Positions 17,301-26,488 are shown, counted from the first letter of the stretch. The stretch is 64,000 nt of DNA from RGVT01 sp037129475 (GCA_037129475.1 JBAXUY010000001.1:1-64000); one strand, 5' to 3'. The notes: generated from the sequence alone by a model not told the origin. Program-made: numbers and translations.

Positions 17301-18351
17301 CACCGGGGCCAACACGTACGCCGGCAGCACCCAGGTGAATGCCGGAACCCTGACCGTCGCCGCAAACGACGCCCTGGGGAGTACGGCCGGCGGCACCGTC
17401 GTGGCCAGCGGCGCGCAGCTGCGGTTCGCCTCGGCGGCGGGCAGCCTCACCATCGGCAACGAGGCGGTCACAATTTCGGGCACCGGCGTGACCGGCGGCG
17501 GAGCGATGCGGGCGGCGGCCGATCTCGGCGCGGTGAACGTGACGTGGCAGGGCAAGATCACGCTGGCTGCCGATGCATCGATCGGCGCGGCCGCAAACAC
17601 GTCGCTGGCTGTGAACGTCGCTTCGGGCAACGCCATCGAAGCCAGCAACTTCGGCCTTACATTCGATGGGGCCGGGCTCACCTCAGTGTTCGACGCGATC
17701 GCCCTCGGCAGCGGCGGGCTCACGAAGATCGGCTCCGGCACGACGACCCTCTGGGGTGACAATGCCTATGGCGGTGCGACCGCCGTGAGCGTCGGCACAC
17801 TGCGGATCAACGGCAACCAGTCCGCTGCGACAGGCGGTCTGAGCGTCGCCAGCGGGGCGACGCTCGGGGGGAGCGGCACGATCGGCGGTGCTGTCTCGAT
17901 CCTCGGGGGCGGCATCGTCGCCCCGGGCAACAGCCCCGGAACCCTGACGACCCTCGACGCGTTCGCCCTGGCAGGCACATCCGTGCTAAATTTCGACCTG
18001 AGCGGCTCGAACAACTCGGTGGGCGGCGGGGTAAACGACCTGATTACAGGAATCACGAACCTGACGCTCGACGGCGTGCTGAACGTGACGGCGATCGATG
18101 CATTCACGTCGGTGGCCCCGGGAACATCATGGCGACTGTTTAATTACACCGGGTCGTTTACCGACAACGGGCTCACGCTCGGTTCGATGCCGACACTTGC
18201 GGATGGCTATTCGTTCGGGTTGGATACGGCGACGATGGGCCAGGTCAACCTCGTGGTCGTACCCGAGCCGAGCGCGGTCGCCTTGGCTATGATTGGGCTC
18301 GGGCTCGTTGGCTGGCGAGCGGCGAGGAGGCGGGCGGCCAACCGTTGTTGA
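14371..18351 (+). CDS. giant PATR beta-strand-repeat protein with PEP-CTERM anchor
   Basis: 1326 residues from the ATG at 14371 (MNLIQAICHPP); ATGs at 14326 and 14404 are alternatives. A hydrophobic export segment ends near DVPLASAAT. The body is almost entirely Gly/Thr/Ser/Asn/Ala repeats with autotransporter-associated units such as KNGVGTLVITNSTTYLGPTT and KTGAGTLGLTGANTYAGSTQ. Two long near-identical blocks are spaced 424 codons apart. The C-terminus VVPEPSAVALAMIGLGLVGW followed by RAARRR is a PEP-CTERM sorting signal. It is probably a beta-helical surface or exopolysaccharide-associated protein. Divergent from and presumably controlled by the XylR-type regulator. Confidence 0.87.
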   Translation: MNLIQAICHPPMSRRGICRTALVVAGLGVMLHAADVPLASAATYSWNGSNGAWNSLNWTIPPDTTPVAGPTGASGTNTATIASGTVTFAGNDTFGSAITSTSPVINVFGGTLASGGYFNTIWGLKLKGGTLLANGGANSSYPAFQLSGTVSVTGSTASRITVGGGSNNAINLGGTGVANTLFSVLNVTGDANADLTIDNVLQSTDPTAGLTKNGVGTLVITNSTTYLGPTTVQAGVLRFTGGSGMLSGSGAITVNNGGTLDFGGGSQTTTGSVTLANGSTLTGGTLTSNNAAAAGNNWLSGTATLGSGGAFVTNQRLLLGLSGAGAATIGAGSTGAITFGGDSTFNMNYVGVGGGANATLTVNGGSVNFTNATTGTGNGYVNVGSNADTAAGNVVVNGGNVNVGTWLKLGGNYNTTAGNSATASLSVASGTVSIGGGSDGTYNGVLFLNGGNGDATANTGSTTLAINSGGVLETAQIQAGNTGTRTFTINGGTLRARSGASSTFLPAATGLAVSIGGSNATIDSNGSDITVAAPLAGSGSLTKAGAGLLTLSGASGHSGTTRVAAGGLAVGAANSLASSTLDLATADSGTVTFNQNSTLGGLTGSRNLDLAARTVSIGNGGGSTTYSGQLSNGTLTKVGSGTLALTGVNANATTNVTAGVLRLSGGSNRLSTTGAITLSGGTLDLDGGSQATSGIVTLSDGSTLTGGTLTRTGAGGGDLAEPITGSLTIGANSGYVTTERLLLGLASTKTLTLSAQTAGSLTFGGNSSNYMNYIGVGGGANATLTVNGGSVNFTNAATGTGNGYLNVASNAGSATGALVISGGNLNVGTWLKLGGNFNTTAGTDATSSLSVASGTVSIGGGSDSSSNGVLFLNGGNGDATANTGSSTLTVSAGGVLAVKQIQAGNGGTKTISLDGGTIRAATGASSTFLSAATGLTTNVGNGGVTFDTNGATITVSAPLTNGGSGGLVKTGAGTLGLTGANTYAGSTQVNAGTLTVAANDALGSTAGGTVVASGAQLRFASAAGSLTIGNEAVTISGTGVTGGGAMRAAADLGAVNVTWQGKITLAADASIGAAANTSLAVNVASGNAIEASNFGLTFDGAGLTSVFDAIALGSGGLTKIGSGTTTLWGDNAYGGATAVSVGTLRINGNQSAATGGLSVASGATLGGSGTIGGAVSILGGGIVAPGNSPGTLTTLDAFALAGTSVLNFDLSGSNNSVGGGVNDLITGITNLTLDGVLNVTAIDAFTSVAPGTSWRLFNYTGSFTDNGLTLGSMPTLADGYSFGLDTATMGQVNLVVVPEPSAVALAMIGLGLVGWRAARRRAANRC
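15409..17300 (+). repeat. long in-frame internal duplication (offset 1272 bp) in the giant PATR gene
   Basis: The block from 15409 (encoding NYVGVGGGANATLTVNGGS) recurs from 16681 (NYIGVGGGANATLTVNGGS), offset 1272 bases or 424 codons. Both continue through GTWLKLGGN, SLSVASGTVSIGGGSD and GVLFLNGGNGDATANTGS for about 200 codons. Confidence 0.85.
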
Positions 18352-18379
18352 GGCCTCCGATCATTCCCGGGGTTTTTTC

Positions 18380-20269
18380 GTGAACCGACTCAGCGTCGTC
18401 GTGCTCGCCGTGTCGCTCCTCGTCAGCGGTATCAGGCCAGCAGTCGTCGAGTCCGGGCAGCATGATACGCAGGTGCTCGATGGCGCTGCGTTTTCCGGGC
18501 AGGTCAAGGATGCCATCGCGTCCGGTGCCCGCTCGTTCCGGATACCGCCGGGGAGCTACCGGCTTGCCACCGGCCTGCAGATCGAAGGAGCCAACGGCTT
18601 CACCCTCGAAGGACAGGATGCCACCCTGATTTTCACACCAGGCGCTGGTGGACTCAGGCTTGAAAAGTGCACCGCGTGTGTCGTCAAAGGACTGACACTG
18701 GATCTCGATCCGCTTCCCTACACGCAGGGAACGATCGTCGCCGTCAACCCGGCAGAAACGACGTTCGACTTCCGCCTCGACGACGGCTACCCGAACTTTG
18801 TCGCCGGATCGCAGGAAGCACTGATGCGCTGCGCGTTTTTCGAGCCGTCGGGAACGGTCGAACTGGGCATCATCGACACCTCGATTTCGAGGCCCGTTGA
18901 AATCGGCGCCCGTGTGTACCGCGCCACCGCTTCCCGACCGTTCGATGTCGAAGCCCGCCCTCTGCAGCCGGGCGACCGCGTTGTCGTTGCGCTGGGTCGA
19001 CCTGATGGCGGACTTGCGTTGCACGAGTGTTCGGCGATGCGGGTGGAGGATGTCACGGTCTTCGCATCCGGGGGGATGGCCATCGTGGAATCCGGTTTCG
19101 CGGAGGGTGGCCACGTCTACGAACGGTGCCGGGTCGTGCGGCGTCCTGGATCGGGGAGGCTGATGGCATCTGCCTCCGATGGGCTTCACTCGATGACCCA
19201 GCGAACGGGACCGACACTGAGGAATTGCGAGATATCGCACTGCTTCGATGACCTGGTGAACATTCACGGCTTCTTGAGCTTCGCGCTGGAACGGAGAGAA
19301 AACGGTGCCTGGATCGTCGCCAGCCCCGCCGGGCAGGATTTTTCGCCGGGAAGCCTGGTCCGCTTCTACCGCCCCCCGGACGCGAACCCTGCTGGTGAGG
19401 CGAGGATTCTGTCGTGTGAGCCTTCCACGGCACTGGATCCGCAGCGCATCGGCAAACAGGTCGAGGACCACTTTGCGACGACATGGCCAGGGCTACGCCT
19501 TCGATCGTTCTTCAAGCCCCAGTCCGTCGAGGTTCGTTTCGACCGTGAGGACGGCATATCACCATACGACTTCATGACGTGCGGCGACCATGGCGGGGCG
19601 GGAGCGGTGATCGAGGATTGTTTCTTCCACGATGGCCACGTCCGCGGGATCCTGCTGAAGTCATCCGGCAGCACGGTGGCACGCTGCCGATTCGAAAGGC
19701 TTGCTCGCTCGGGAATCGTCGTGGCTCCGGAGCTGTACTGGCTGGAGGGGCCGTTCCCCGACGACATTCGGATCGTGGGCAACACGCTCTCGGATTGCGG
19801 GTTTGGAAGCGTGAGCACTCGGGAAAAATACTGGGAGTTCGCTCCCTTGATGGCCGTGAGCGGCTTCGCGGATCGCTTATTTCCACCGCGATGCACGGCC
19901 GCGATCAACATGTCGCGATTGGATTTCATCGACAATCGAATCATCCGGGCTCCGGGGCCGGGGATTCTCGTGATGAATGCACAAGATGTCACGGTGAGCG
20001 GCAACAGCATCGTGTCGCCGGGCGGGAAGCCCGAAGCCCGTGCAGTGATCGACCTCACGCGCAACCTGCCCGAGCGGGCTCAGGCCACGGAGGAGGAAAA
20101 TGACGCGATGCGTGACCCTGCGTTCGGCATCTTCCTGATGGCGGTGCGTCGAGTCCGCGGCACCGATAACCGGGTCGAGGGTGGACGGGGCCTCGTCGGG
20201 AAGGGATGGGCCGTTGAAGACGCGGACCTCGATTCAGGCATGGTGGGCATCCAACAAAAGGTGCATTGA
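18380..20269 (+). CDS. secreted right-handed parallel beta-helix protein, GH110-like
   Basis: 629 residues from a GTG at 18380 (VNRLSVVVLAVSLLVSGIRP), giving a signal peptide; the frame is open upstream into the previous gene's 3' end. Beta-helix rungs are visible: GFTLEGQDATLIFTPG, GLRLEKCTACVVKGLTLDLD, HVYERCRVVRR. ISHCFDDLVNIHGFLSFAL resembles the D-D-x-x-N-x-H-G block of alpha-1,3-galactosidases (GH110), recalled rather than searched. It may act on galactose-containing glycans. The C-terminal rungs include GNSIVSPGGKPEA. Its stop overlaps the start of the DUF1559 gene (TGATG), so the two are translationally coupled. Confidence 0.65.
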   Translation: MNRLSVVVLAVSLLVSGIRPAVVESGQHDTQVLDGAAFSGQVKDAIASGARSFRIPPGSYRLATGLQIEGANGFTLEGQDATLIFTPGAGGLRLEKCTACVVKGLTLDLDPLPYTQGTIVAVNPAETTFDFRLDDGYPNFVAGSQEALMRCAFFEPSGTVELGIIDTSISRPVEIGARVYRATASRPFDVEARPLQPGDRVVVALGRPDGGLALHECSAMRVEDVTVFASGGMAIVESGFAEGGHVYERCRVVRRPGSGRLMASASDGLHSMTQRTGPTLRNCEISHCFDDLVNIHGFLSFALERRENGAWIVASPAGQDFSPGSLVRFYRPPDANPAGEARILSCEPSTALDPQRIGKQVEDHFATTWPGLRLRSFFKPQSVEVRFDREDGISPYDFMTCGDHGGAGAVIEDCFFHDGHVRGILLKSSGSTVARCRFERLARSGIVVAPELYWLEGPFPDDIRIVGNTLSDCGFGSVSTREKYWEFAPLMAVSGFADRLFPPRCTAAINMSRLDFIDNRIIRAPGPGILVMNAQDVTVSGNSIVSPGGKPEARAVIDLTRNLPERAQATEEENDAMRDPAFGIFLMAVRRVRGTDNRVEGGRGLVGKGWAVEDADLDSGMVGIQQKVH

Positions 20270-21333
20270 TGGCGACTCAATCAATACAACAGTCGAACGA
20301 GTGGGGCTCACTTGATACGCGGGCTGTCCGTACCGGCTCCGGCTTTTCCCGCGCGGCGTTCACCCTCATCGAATTGCTGGTGGTGATCGCGATCATCGGA
20401 GTTCTCGTGGGGCTGTTGCTCCCCGCCGTGCAGTCGGCCCGTGAGGCGGCTCGCAGAAATTCATGCATCAACAACTTCAAGCAGATCGGGCTTGCGGTGC
20501 ACTCTTTCATCAGTCAGCAGAATAAAATCCCTCCATCGGCGATTGCCCCACGTTCGATGACGATTTTCCCGCTCCTGTATCCATACATGGAACAGCAGGC
20601 TCTTTACGATGTCATTGCTACAGGTGTGGACCAGTGGGGGATTACCGACAACAAGAAGGCCCTTGTCGACGGAGGCCCGCATACGTGGTGGGCGGGGCTG
20701 TCTGCTGACAGGCGGAAGGCCTTCGGGAACGTTGCTGCCTACCTTTGCCCATCGAAGAGATCACCCCCCGCGGTGTTCGACTCCGCCGCAACGGTCGGCA
20801 ATTTTCCGGGCGGTCAGACCGACTACGCCATGGTCCTGTGTGGTGACTCGACGGGAAATTGGTGGGAATTCCCGGATCCCAGCCGACCCGGCAGCAGCGC
20901 CTTTCGATCGGCCTCGTCCGATTGGGCGGCCACGCAGGTCACGATCACCAAATGGATGCCGCGAGACAGACTGGCGTGGTGGTCAGATGGCACCAGCAGC
21001 CAGATGCTCTTCGGTGAAAAACACTTCCCTGCTTCGCGTCCTCCCGGCGTGTGCGATGGGAGTACGGGAGATTGCGGATACTTGGCGGCATACCAGGGGT
21101 CGCTGGTGCAGCACGTTGGCCGAACCTTCGATAATGCCGGCCAGACGATCGCGACCCCGTCGGACGACACGAATATTTCCTCGCCATTCATTTGGTTCGG
21201 CAGCGCTCACCCCGACCTATGCAATTTTCTCTTCGGCGACGGCTCCGTGCGTGCCATGTCCGTGTCCACGCCTCGGAGCGTGCTCCTCAAGTTGGCTGAC
21301 GTCAATGACGGGAGCTCTGTGGAGATTCCATAG
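20269..21333 (+). CDS. DUF1559 prepilin-like secreted protein
   Basis: 354 residues. The start ATG at 20269 overlaps the preceding stop by one base. A longer than usual leader precedes the prepilin-type motif AFTLIELLVVIAIIGVLVGL; then SAREAARRNSC, an internal Cys pair, and FGSAHPDLCNFLFGDGSV (H-X9-DG) near the C-terminus. It belongs to the same family as the products at 8611 and 54463. Coupled to a beta-helix glycan-active-like gene and followed by a transthyretin-like lipoprotein gene. A surface or pseudopilus-associated role is inferred only from the leader. Confidence 0.87.
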   Translation: MATQSIQQSNEWGSLDTRAVRTGSGFSRAAFTLIELLVVIAIIGVLVGLLLPAVQSAREAARRNSCINNFKQIGLAVHSFISQQNKIPPSAIAPRSMTIFPLLYPYMEQQALYDVIATGVDQWGITDNKKALVDGGPHTWWAGLSADRRKAFGNVAAYLCPSKRSPPAVFDSAATVGNFPGGQTDYAMVLCGDSTGNWWEFPDPSRPGSSAFRSASSDWAATQVTITKWMPRDRLAWWSDGTSSQMLFGEKHFPASRPPGVCDGSTGDCGYLAAYQGSLVQHVGRTFDNAGQTIATPSDDTNISSPFIWFGSAHPDLCNFLFGDGSVRAMSVSTPRSVLLKLADVNDGSSVEIP

Positions 21334-21434
21334 CGGATCGCGGGGCAGTGGGATGACGTCTCCACGCCCGTTGACTCAGCGTGAAGCGTGGGAGGATGAC
21401 CACCATCCTGTTTCATAAAAAAGGGACCGCGGGA

Positions 21435-21854
21435 ATGTTGCGTTTTCGATCGCCTTTCATCATTGCTGGCCTGACGCTGATCACGTTGGGATGCGGTGAT
21501 GCCAATCGGGTGAAGGTGCGGGGCACTGTCACTTTTTCCGACGATGGGAGCCCTTTGAAACGAGGCGTGGTCTGTTTCGACAACGACAAGGCCATGGCCC
21601 GTGGAACCGTACAGCCCGATGGAAGCTACGCGATCGGAATCGGAAAAGATGGGCGTGGGGTCGAGCCGGGCTCCTACAAGGTCAGCATTTTTTTCGCCCA
21701 CGAGGAAATGCCCGGTGGTTCGGTCTATGCCCCGCGATACAAAAAACTCATCGACGACAAGTATGCGTCGAGGGACACATCGGGTCTCGAGATCGTGGTG
21801 GATTCTTCGACCACACGTTTTGACATCAAGGTCGATCGTCCCAAACCGAAATAG
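21435..21854 (+). CDS. transthyretin-like lipoprotein
   Basis: 139 residues from the ATG at 21435 (MLRFRSPFIIAGLTLITLGC), a lipoprotein signal with lipobox-like LGC; an ATG at 21396 is an alternative with GGGAGG immediately before it. VKVRGTVTFSDDGSPLKRGV and GTVQPDGSYAIG give the carboxypeptidase-regulatory/transthyretin-like pattern. Likely anchored in a membrane facing the periplasm. It follows the DUF1559 gene by about 100 bases in the same direction, the usual arrangement in Planctomycetes. Function unknown. Confidence 0.75.
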   Translation: MLRFRSPFIIAGLTLITLGCGDANRVKVRGTVTFSDDGSPLKRGVVCFDNDKAMARGTVQPDGSYAIGIGKDGRGVEPGSYKVSIFFAHEEMPGGSVYAPRYKKLIDDKYASRDTSGLEIVVDSSTTRFDIKVDRPKPK

Positions 21855-21875
21855 GGATGCCGCCCGTGGGCTGGG

Positions 21876-23342
21876 CTATGCCAGGATCTCGCGCACGACC
21901 CGCTGCTGCTCGACGCCCGTGAGCCGCTGGTCGAGTCCCTGAAACTTGAACGTGAACCGCTCGTGGTCGATCCCCATCAGATGGAGGATCGTGGCGTTGA
22001 GGTCGTTCACATGCACGGGGTTTTCGACTGCGTTGTAGCTGAAGTCGTCGGTCTCGCCGTACGACACACCCCCTTTCACGCCGCCGCCTGCCATCCACAT
22101 GCAGAAGTTCCGCGGATGGTGGTCGCGGCCGTAGTTGTCGTTCGTGAGCGTGCCCTGGGAAAACACGGTGCGGCCAAACTCACCCCCCCACACCACGAGC
22201 GTGTCGTCGAGCAGCCCCCGCCGCTTGAGATCGAGCACGAGCGCGGCGGTGGCCTGGTCGGTGTCGAGGCACTGAGCGGCGAGATCCTTGGGCAGGTTGC
22301 CGTGCTGGTCCCAGCCGCGGTGCATGATCTTCACGGTCCGAACGCCCCGCTCCACGAGCCGCCGGGCGAGGAGCAGGCTGTGGGTGAACGAGCCGGGCTT
22401 CGTCACGTCGTTGCCGTAGAGGGCGAGCGTCTCGGCCGTCTCGTCGGCCGTGTCCACGAGGTCGGGCACGCTGGCCTGCATGCGAAAGGCCATCTCGTAT
22501 TGGGCGATCCGCGTCTGAATCTCGGGATCGTGATACCGCTCGAAACCACGGGAATTCAGGGCACCCAGGCCGTCGAGCATCCGTCGCCGGTCGGCACGGC
22601 TGATGCCCTCGGGATCTGGCAGATACAGCACCGGGTCGCCGGAGCCGCGGAGGGCAACCCCCGAAAACCGCGTGGGCAGAAAGCCACTCGCCCACATCCG
22701 CGTAAAGAGAGCCTGTCCGGCGCCAATGTCGGGGAGGGGCGTGAAGACGACGAAGGCGGGCAGATCGTCGTTCTCGCTGCCGAGCCCGTAGGAGAGCCAG
22801 CTTCCCAGGCTGGCCTTGCCTGGGATCTCGCTGCCAGTCATCAAGAACGTGGAGGCAGGATCGTGGTTGATGGCGTTGGTATGGACAGTTTTCACGAGCG
22901 CTATGTCGTCCACGATCTTCGACGTATAGGGCAGGAGCTGCGTGCTCACCCAACGCCCACACTGGCCGGCCTGCTCGAACCGGAAGATCGAGGGCGCCAC
23001 CGGGAAGCGTGTCTGGCCGCTGGTCATGGTGGAGATGCGCTGCGTGCCCAGCACGCTCTGGGGAGTGTCCTTGTCGAAATACTCCTTCAGCCCCGGCTTG
23101 TAGTCCCAGAGATCGATCTGCGAAGGGCCGCCGTTCAAATGGATGTAAATCACGCTCTTGGCCTTCGGAGCGTGGTGCGGAAGGCCAGGGAGCGGCGGAT
23201 GGACACGGTGAGGAGTTGCCGCGACCGAGGCCGTATTATTCGCCGCGGCCTGCCGCTGCTCGAGGAGCGACAAGGCGGCGGCGCCCAGGCTCACGCCCGA
23301 GGATTGCAGGAAGGCCCGGCGGGCGACGGCGGATGGGAGCAT
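21876..23342 (-). CDS. DUF1501 family protein (Tat-exported, sulfatase-like fold)
   Basis: 488 residues from the ATG at 23342; the frame is open upstream to 23429 within the neighbour. The N-terminus RRAFLQSSGVSLGAAALSLL is a twin-arginine signal. KSVIYIHLNGGPSQIDLWDY, AINHDPASTFLMTGSEI and VWGGEFGRTVFSQG, followed by RDHHPRNFCMWMAGGGVKGG, are characteristic DUF1501 segments; the family has an alkaline-phosphatase/sulfatase-like fold. It is downstream of the PSD1 cytochrome gene with a 29-base gap, the standard Planctomycetes pairing. Its biochemical activity has not been established; a role in processing complex carbon outside the cytoplasm is commonly inferred. Confidence 0.87.
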   Translation of the reverse strand: MLPSAVARRAFLQSSGVSLGAAALSLLEQRQAAANNTASVAATPHRVHPPLPGLPHHAPKAKSVIYIHLNGGPSQIDLWDYKPGLKEYFDKDTPQSVLGTQRISTMTSGQTRFPVAPSIFRFEQAGQCGRWVSTQLLPYTSKIVDDIALVKTVHTNAINHDPASTFLMTGSEIPGKASLGSWLSYGLGSENDDLPAFVVFTPLPDIGAGQALFTRMWASGFLPTRFSGVALRGSGDPVLYLPDPEGISRADRRRMLDGLGALNSRGFERYHDPEIQTRIAQYEMAFRMQASVPDLVDTADETAETLALYGNDVTKPGSFTHSLLLARRLVERGVRTVKIMHRGWDQHGNLPKDLAAQCLDTDQATAALVLDLKRRGLLDDTLVVWGGEFGRTVFSQGTLTNDNYGRDHHPRNFCMWMAGGGVKGGVSYGETDDFSYNAVENPVHVNDLNATILHLMGIDHERFTFKFQGLDQRLTGVEQQRVVREILA

Positions 23343-23371
23343 GGCATGAGTTCCTGGGGGCAGTTCCAGCT

Positions 23372-26300
23372 TCAATTCCGGGTGAGGGCTTCGTCGAGGT
23401 TCAAGACCATGTTGCCCACGAGCGTCCACGCCGCGAGTTCCTCGGTCGGGATTCCAGCCTTCGGCTTCGACTCGCCGTGCGCCACGACCTTCCGGGCCGC
23501 TTCGGGATCGGCCGCGTAGCGGGCCCGATGGCCGGCCAGCGTCTGGGCAACCACCACCGCTTCCCCGGGCTCTGGGGTTCGCGCGAGCACGACGCGGAAG
23601 AGCCAGTCGATCCGCGCCGCATCGTCTCCCGCCGCAGCGACTGTTCGCTCGGCAAGCACCCGCGCCGCCTCCACGTGCTGCACGTCGTTCATCAGTTGCA
23701 ATGCCTGGAGCGGCGTGTTGCTTCGCTCCCGGCGGGCGCAGAACTGCTCACGGTTGGAGGCGTCGAAGTTCACCATGAACGGGGGCGGGGCCGTGCGCTT
23801 GAAAAAAACGTAGAGGCTGCGGCGGTAGAGGGCGTCGCCGGTGTCGCGCCTGTAGCTGCTGGTGTCGGAAGCGGGAAGGGCGAGCGGCTCCCAGATGTTG
23901 TCGGGCTGGTAGGGCCTCACGCCCCTGCCACCGAGCGTCGGCACTAGCAGCCCCGACACTGCCAGCGCCTGGTCGCGGATCTGTTCGGCATCGAGCCGGA
24001 TCCGCGGCCCGCGAGCGAGAAGACGATTCTCCGGATCGGCCGCCAGATGCTCCGGCGTCACCCCTGATGCCCGCCTGAACGCCCGGCTCGTCACGAGTAG
24101 CCGCACGATCCGCCGCGTGTCCCAGCCGCTCTGGCGATATTCGGCGGCGAGCCAATCGAGGAGCTCGGGATGGCTCGGCGGCTCGCCTTGGAGCCCGAAG
24201 TCTTCACTGGTCTTCACAAGACCCGTACCGAAGAGTTGCTGCCAGAGACGATTCGCGGCCACCCGCGGCGTGAGCGGCTGCTCGGCAGAGACGAGCCACT
24301 TGGCCAGGTCGAGCCGCGAGGGCGTAGCGCCTTGGGCAACCTCGAGCGCTGGCAAAAACGCCGGCGTGCCGCGCGTGACCTTTTCGCCGGGCTTGTCGTA
24401 GGCGCCTCGGAGCATGACGAAGCTGTCTCGCATGGTCGGCAACTCATTGAATACCAACGTCCGCACGATCTCCTTGTCGAGCGCCTCGCGGGCCTTCGTC
24501 TTCGTCTCGAAGCTGACGGAGGCCTGCTTGAGGTCCGCGGGCTGATCGGCCCACACTTTGCCGAGCCAAAAGTGGCGGATTTTTTCCACCTCTTCCGGCT
24601 TCGTCGTATTTTCCGGGCCCTGCTTCACGATGCTCCGCAAGTCTGCCGGAACGTCGTCGAGCGTGTCCTTGCCCGTCCGCTCCTTCCACCAGGCAAGGAA
24701 CGACCGTTGGGGATTGGTCGTCGGGTCGTCGGTCGCGACCATGCCGAGGGCATCCCACCGCGCATGGCCGTCGAACTGGGTGCAGGCGATGCCGGTGATC
24801 GGCGTCTGCGGCGTCAGCCCCAGCTTGGCCGCGGGAACAGCGATCCGCACCCATGATCCGGCCGCAGGAAGCGGGCCGGCGTGAAACCGACTGGGCGTTT
24901 CGGGAGTTCCGAAATTGATCGCGTGCGAATCGCCCCACACCGCGCGGTGCTCCCAGTCGCCGGCGTGGAACTGCACCATCACCGCCTTGGGCGGGTTGGC
25001 CGGGTCGAGCCACACATGCGCGACAATCTCGGCGTCGGTCGCGATCGTGATCGGCGCGGCGCCGCTTTGGTAGTAGTCCTGGCCGATCCCAATCGCCGTG
25101 ATTTCGAGGCTCCGTTGGCCTGTGAACACGTCGCCCGGATCGCCGCCGACCACCCACCGTGTCTGCCCTGCACTCGATTTCACGTCCGCCCCTGGCGGAA
25201 ACTCTTCGTCGAGCCAGAGCGTTTCGGTGCGGGTTGGCTGCGGCCGCGGATCGAGCGTTGCGGGATCGGTGTAGGAGAGGGCTGCGATCGCCTCGTCCAA
25301 GGCCTTCCGCAGATCGGGAATCGCGGCATCGAGTTCGGCGAGTTTCTTCTCTTGGTCATGCGTCGGCAGGGCGAGCACGGGCTTGGTAGCGGCCAAGTTG
25401 CCGTCGAAGCCAGGATCGGCCGCCGAATTAAAGAAGGCGTAGAGGGAATAAAACTCCTTGTGGGAGATCGGGTCGAACTTGTGGCTATGGCACACGGCAC
25501 ATTGCCCCGTCAGGCCAAGCCAGGTGTTCGTAACCGTGGCCGTGCGGTCTACCGCGTACCGGAAGAGCAGTTCCGCGTCGATCGAGCCCCCTTCGTTTGT
25601 CGTCACATTGCAGCGGCTGAAGCCCGTGGCCGTCTGCTGATCGCGGGTGGGGTTGGGTAACAGGTCTCCGGCGAGTTGCTCGATCGTGAACTGGTTGAAC
25701 GGCAGGTTGGCGTTAAAGGCGTTCACCACCCAGTCGCGATATGCCCACATATGGCGTTCGTTGTCGAAATGCAGGCCGTGGGTGTCACCGTAGCGGGCGG
25801 CATCGAGCCAGTGCCGCGCCATCTCCTCGCCGTGATGCGGGCTCGCGAGCAAACGGTCCACCAAGCGTTCGTAGGCATCGCCTCCCGGATCGGCCAGGAA
25901 GGCTTCCACTTCGGCGGGCGTAGGCGGCAGACCGGTGAGGGCAAAGGTGGCACGACGAATCAGCGTGCCGCGGTCGGCTTCACCATTCAGCGGCAGGCCC
26001 GCTTCAGCCACGCGGGCCTCGATGAAGCGATCGACGGGGTGCATGGCCGCGGTGGCGGTCGCCGTCGGCGGCTCGGGCCGCACGACCGGCCGGAACGACC
26101 AATGGACTTCGTACACGCCGCCCTCGGCAATCCACCGCTCGAGGAGCGAGATCTGCTCAGCGGAGAGTGTCTTCTTCGCCTGCGGCGGCGGCATGATCGT
26201 GTCGGGATCGGTGGACCTGATCCGGGCAATCGCTTCGCTGGCGACTGTGTCGCCGGCGACGACGGCGCGACTGCCGCTCGAGAGTTCACGGCCGGCTTCT

Positions 26301-26488
26301 GCAGCGGAGTCAAGCCGGAGACCTGCCTCCTGGGTGCCTGGTCCATGGCAGGCGTAGCAGTTCTCGGAGAGAAGCGGACGGATGTCGCGATCAAACCGCA
26401 GCGGTGACTCCACCGCGGAGGCTGGGCCCTGCACCAGCACGAACATCAAGCACATCAAAGCGAGCGGCAGCCATGCCCCGCATCGCAT
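23372..26488 (-). CDS. PSD1 planctomycetal cytochrome c protein (DUF1549/DUF1553)
   Basis: 1038 residues starting MRCGAWLPLALMCLMFVLVQ, a signal peptide (an in-frame ATG at 26521 adds 11 residues). An N-terminal PSCyt1 domain has a haem-binding CYACHG motif and a distal Met in MPPPQAKK. DUF1549 follows (HPVDRFIEARVAEAGLP; RHWLDAARYGDTHG) with a second CxxCH, CAVCHSHKFDP. An inserted carbohydrate-binding-like region is at about 430-600. DUF1553 is at the end (SAEQPLTPRVAANRLWQQLF; NTPLQALQLMND). Forms a two-gene operon with DUF1501. Function unknown; thought to couple oxidation of glycans or derivatives to electron transfer. Confidence 0.9.
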   Translation of the reverse strand: MRCGAWLPLALMCLMFVLVQGPASAVESPLRFDRDIRPLLSENCYACHGPGTQEAGLRLDSAAEAGRELSSGSRAVVAGDTVASEAIARIRSTDPDTIMPPPQAKKTLSAEQISLLERWIAEGGVYEVHWSFRPVVRPEPPTATATAAMHPVDRFIEARVAEAGLPLNGEADRGTLIRRATFALTGLPPTPAEVEAFLADPGGDAYERLVDRLLASPHHGEEMARHWLDAARYGDTHGLHFDNERHMWAYRDWVVNAFNANLPFNQFTIEQLAGDLLPNPTRDQQTATGFSRCNVTTNEGGSIDAELLFRYAVDRTATVTNTWLGLTGQCAVCHSHKFDPISHKEFYSLYAFFNSAADPGFDGNLAATKPVLALPTHDQEKKLAELDAAIPDLRKALDEAIAALSYTDPATLDPRPQPTRTETLWLDEEFPPGADVKSSAGQTRWVVGGDPGDVFTGQRSLEITAIGIGQDYYQSGAAPITIATDAEIVAHVWLDPANPPKAVMVQFHAGDWEHRAVWGDSHAINFGTPETPSRFHAGPLPAAGSWVRIAVPAAKLGLTPQTPITGIACTQFDGHARWDALGMVATDDPTTNPQRSFLAWWKERTGKDTLDDVPADLRSIVKQGPENTTKPEEVEKIRHFWLGKVWADQPADLKQASVSFETKTKAREALDKEIVRTLVFNELPTMRDSFVMLRGAYDKPGEKVTRGTPAFLPALEVAQGATPSRLDLAKWLVSAEQPLTPRVAANRLWQQLFGTGLVKTSEDFGLQGEPPSHPELLDWLAAEYRQSGWDTRRIVRLLVTSRAFRRASGVTPEHLAADPENRLLARGPRIRLDAEQIRDQALAVSGLLVPTLGGRGVRPYQPDNIWEPLALPASDTSSYRRDTGDALYRRSLYVFFKRTAPPPFMVNFDASNREQFCARRERSNTPLQALQLMNDVQHVEAARVLAERTVAAAGDDAARIDWLFRVVLARTPEPGEAVVVAQTLAGHRARYAADPEAARKVVAHGESKPKAGIPTEELAAWTLVGNMVLNLDEALTRN

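Noticed and set aside
21963..23519. A 518-codon plus-strand frame antisense to the DUF1501 gene
   Set aside because: The DUF1501 protein with its Tat signal and family motifs is unambiguous; the antisense frame has none.
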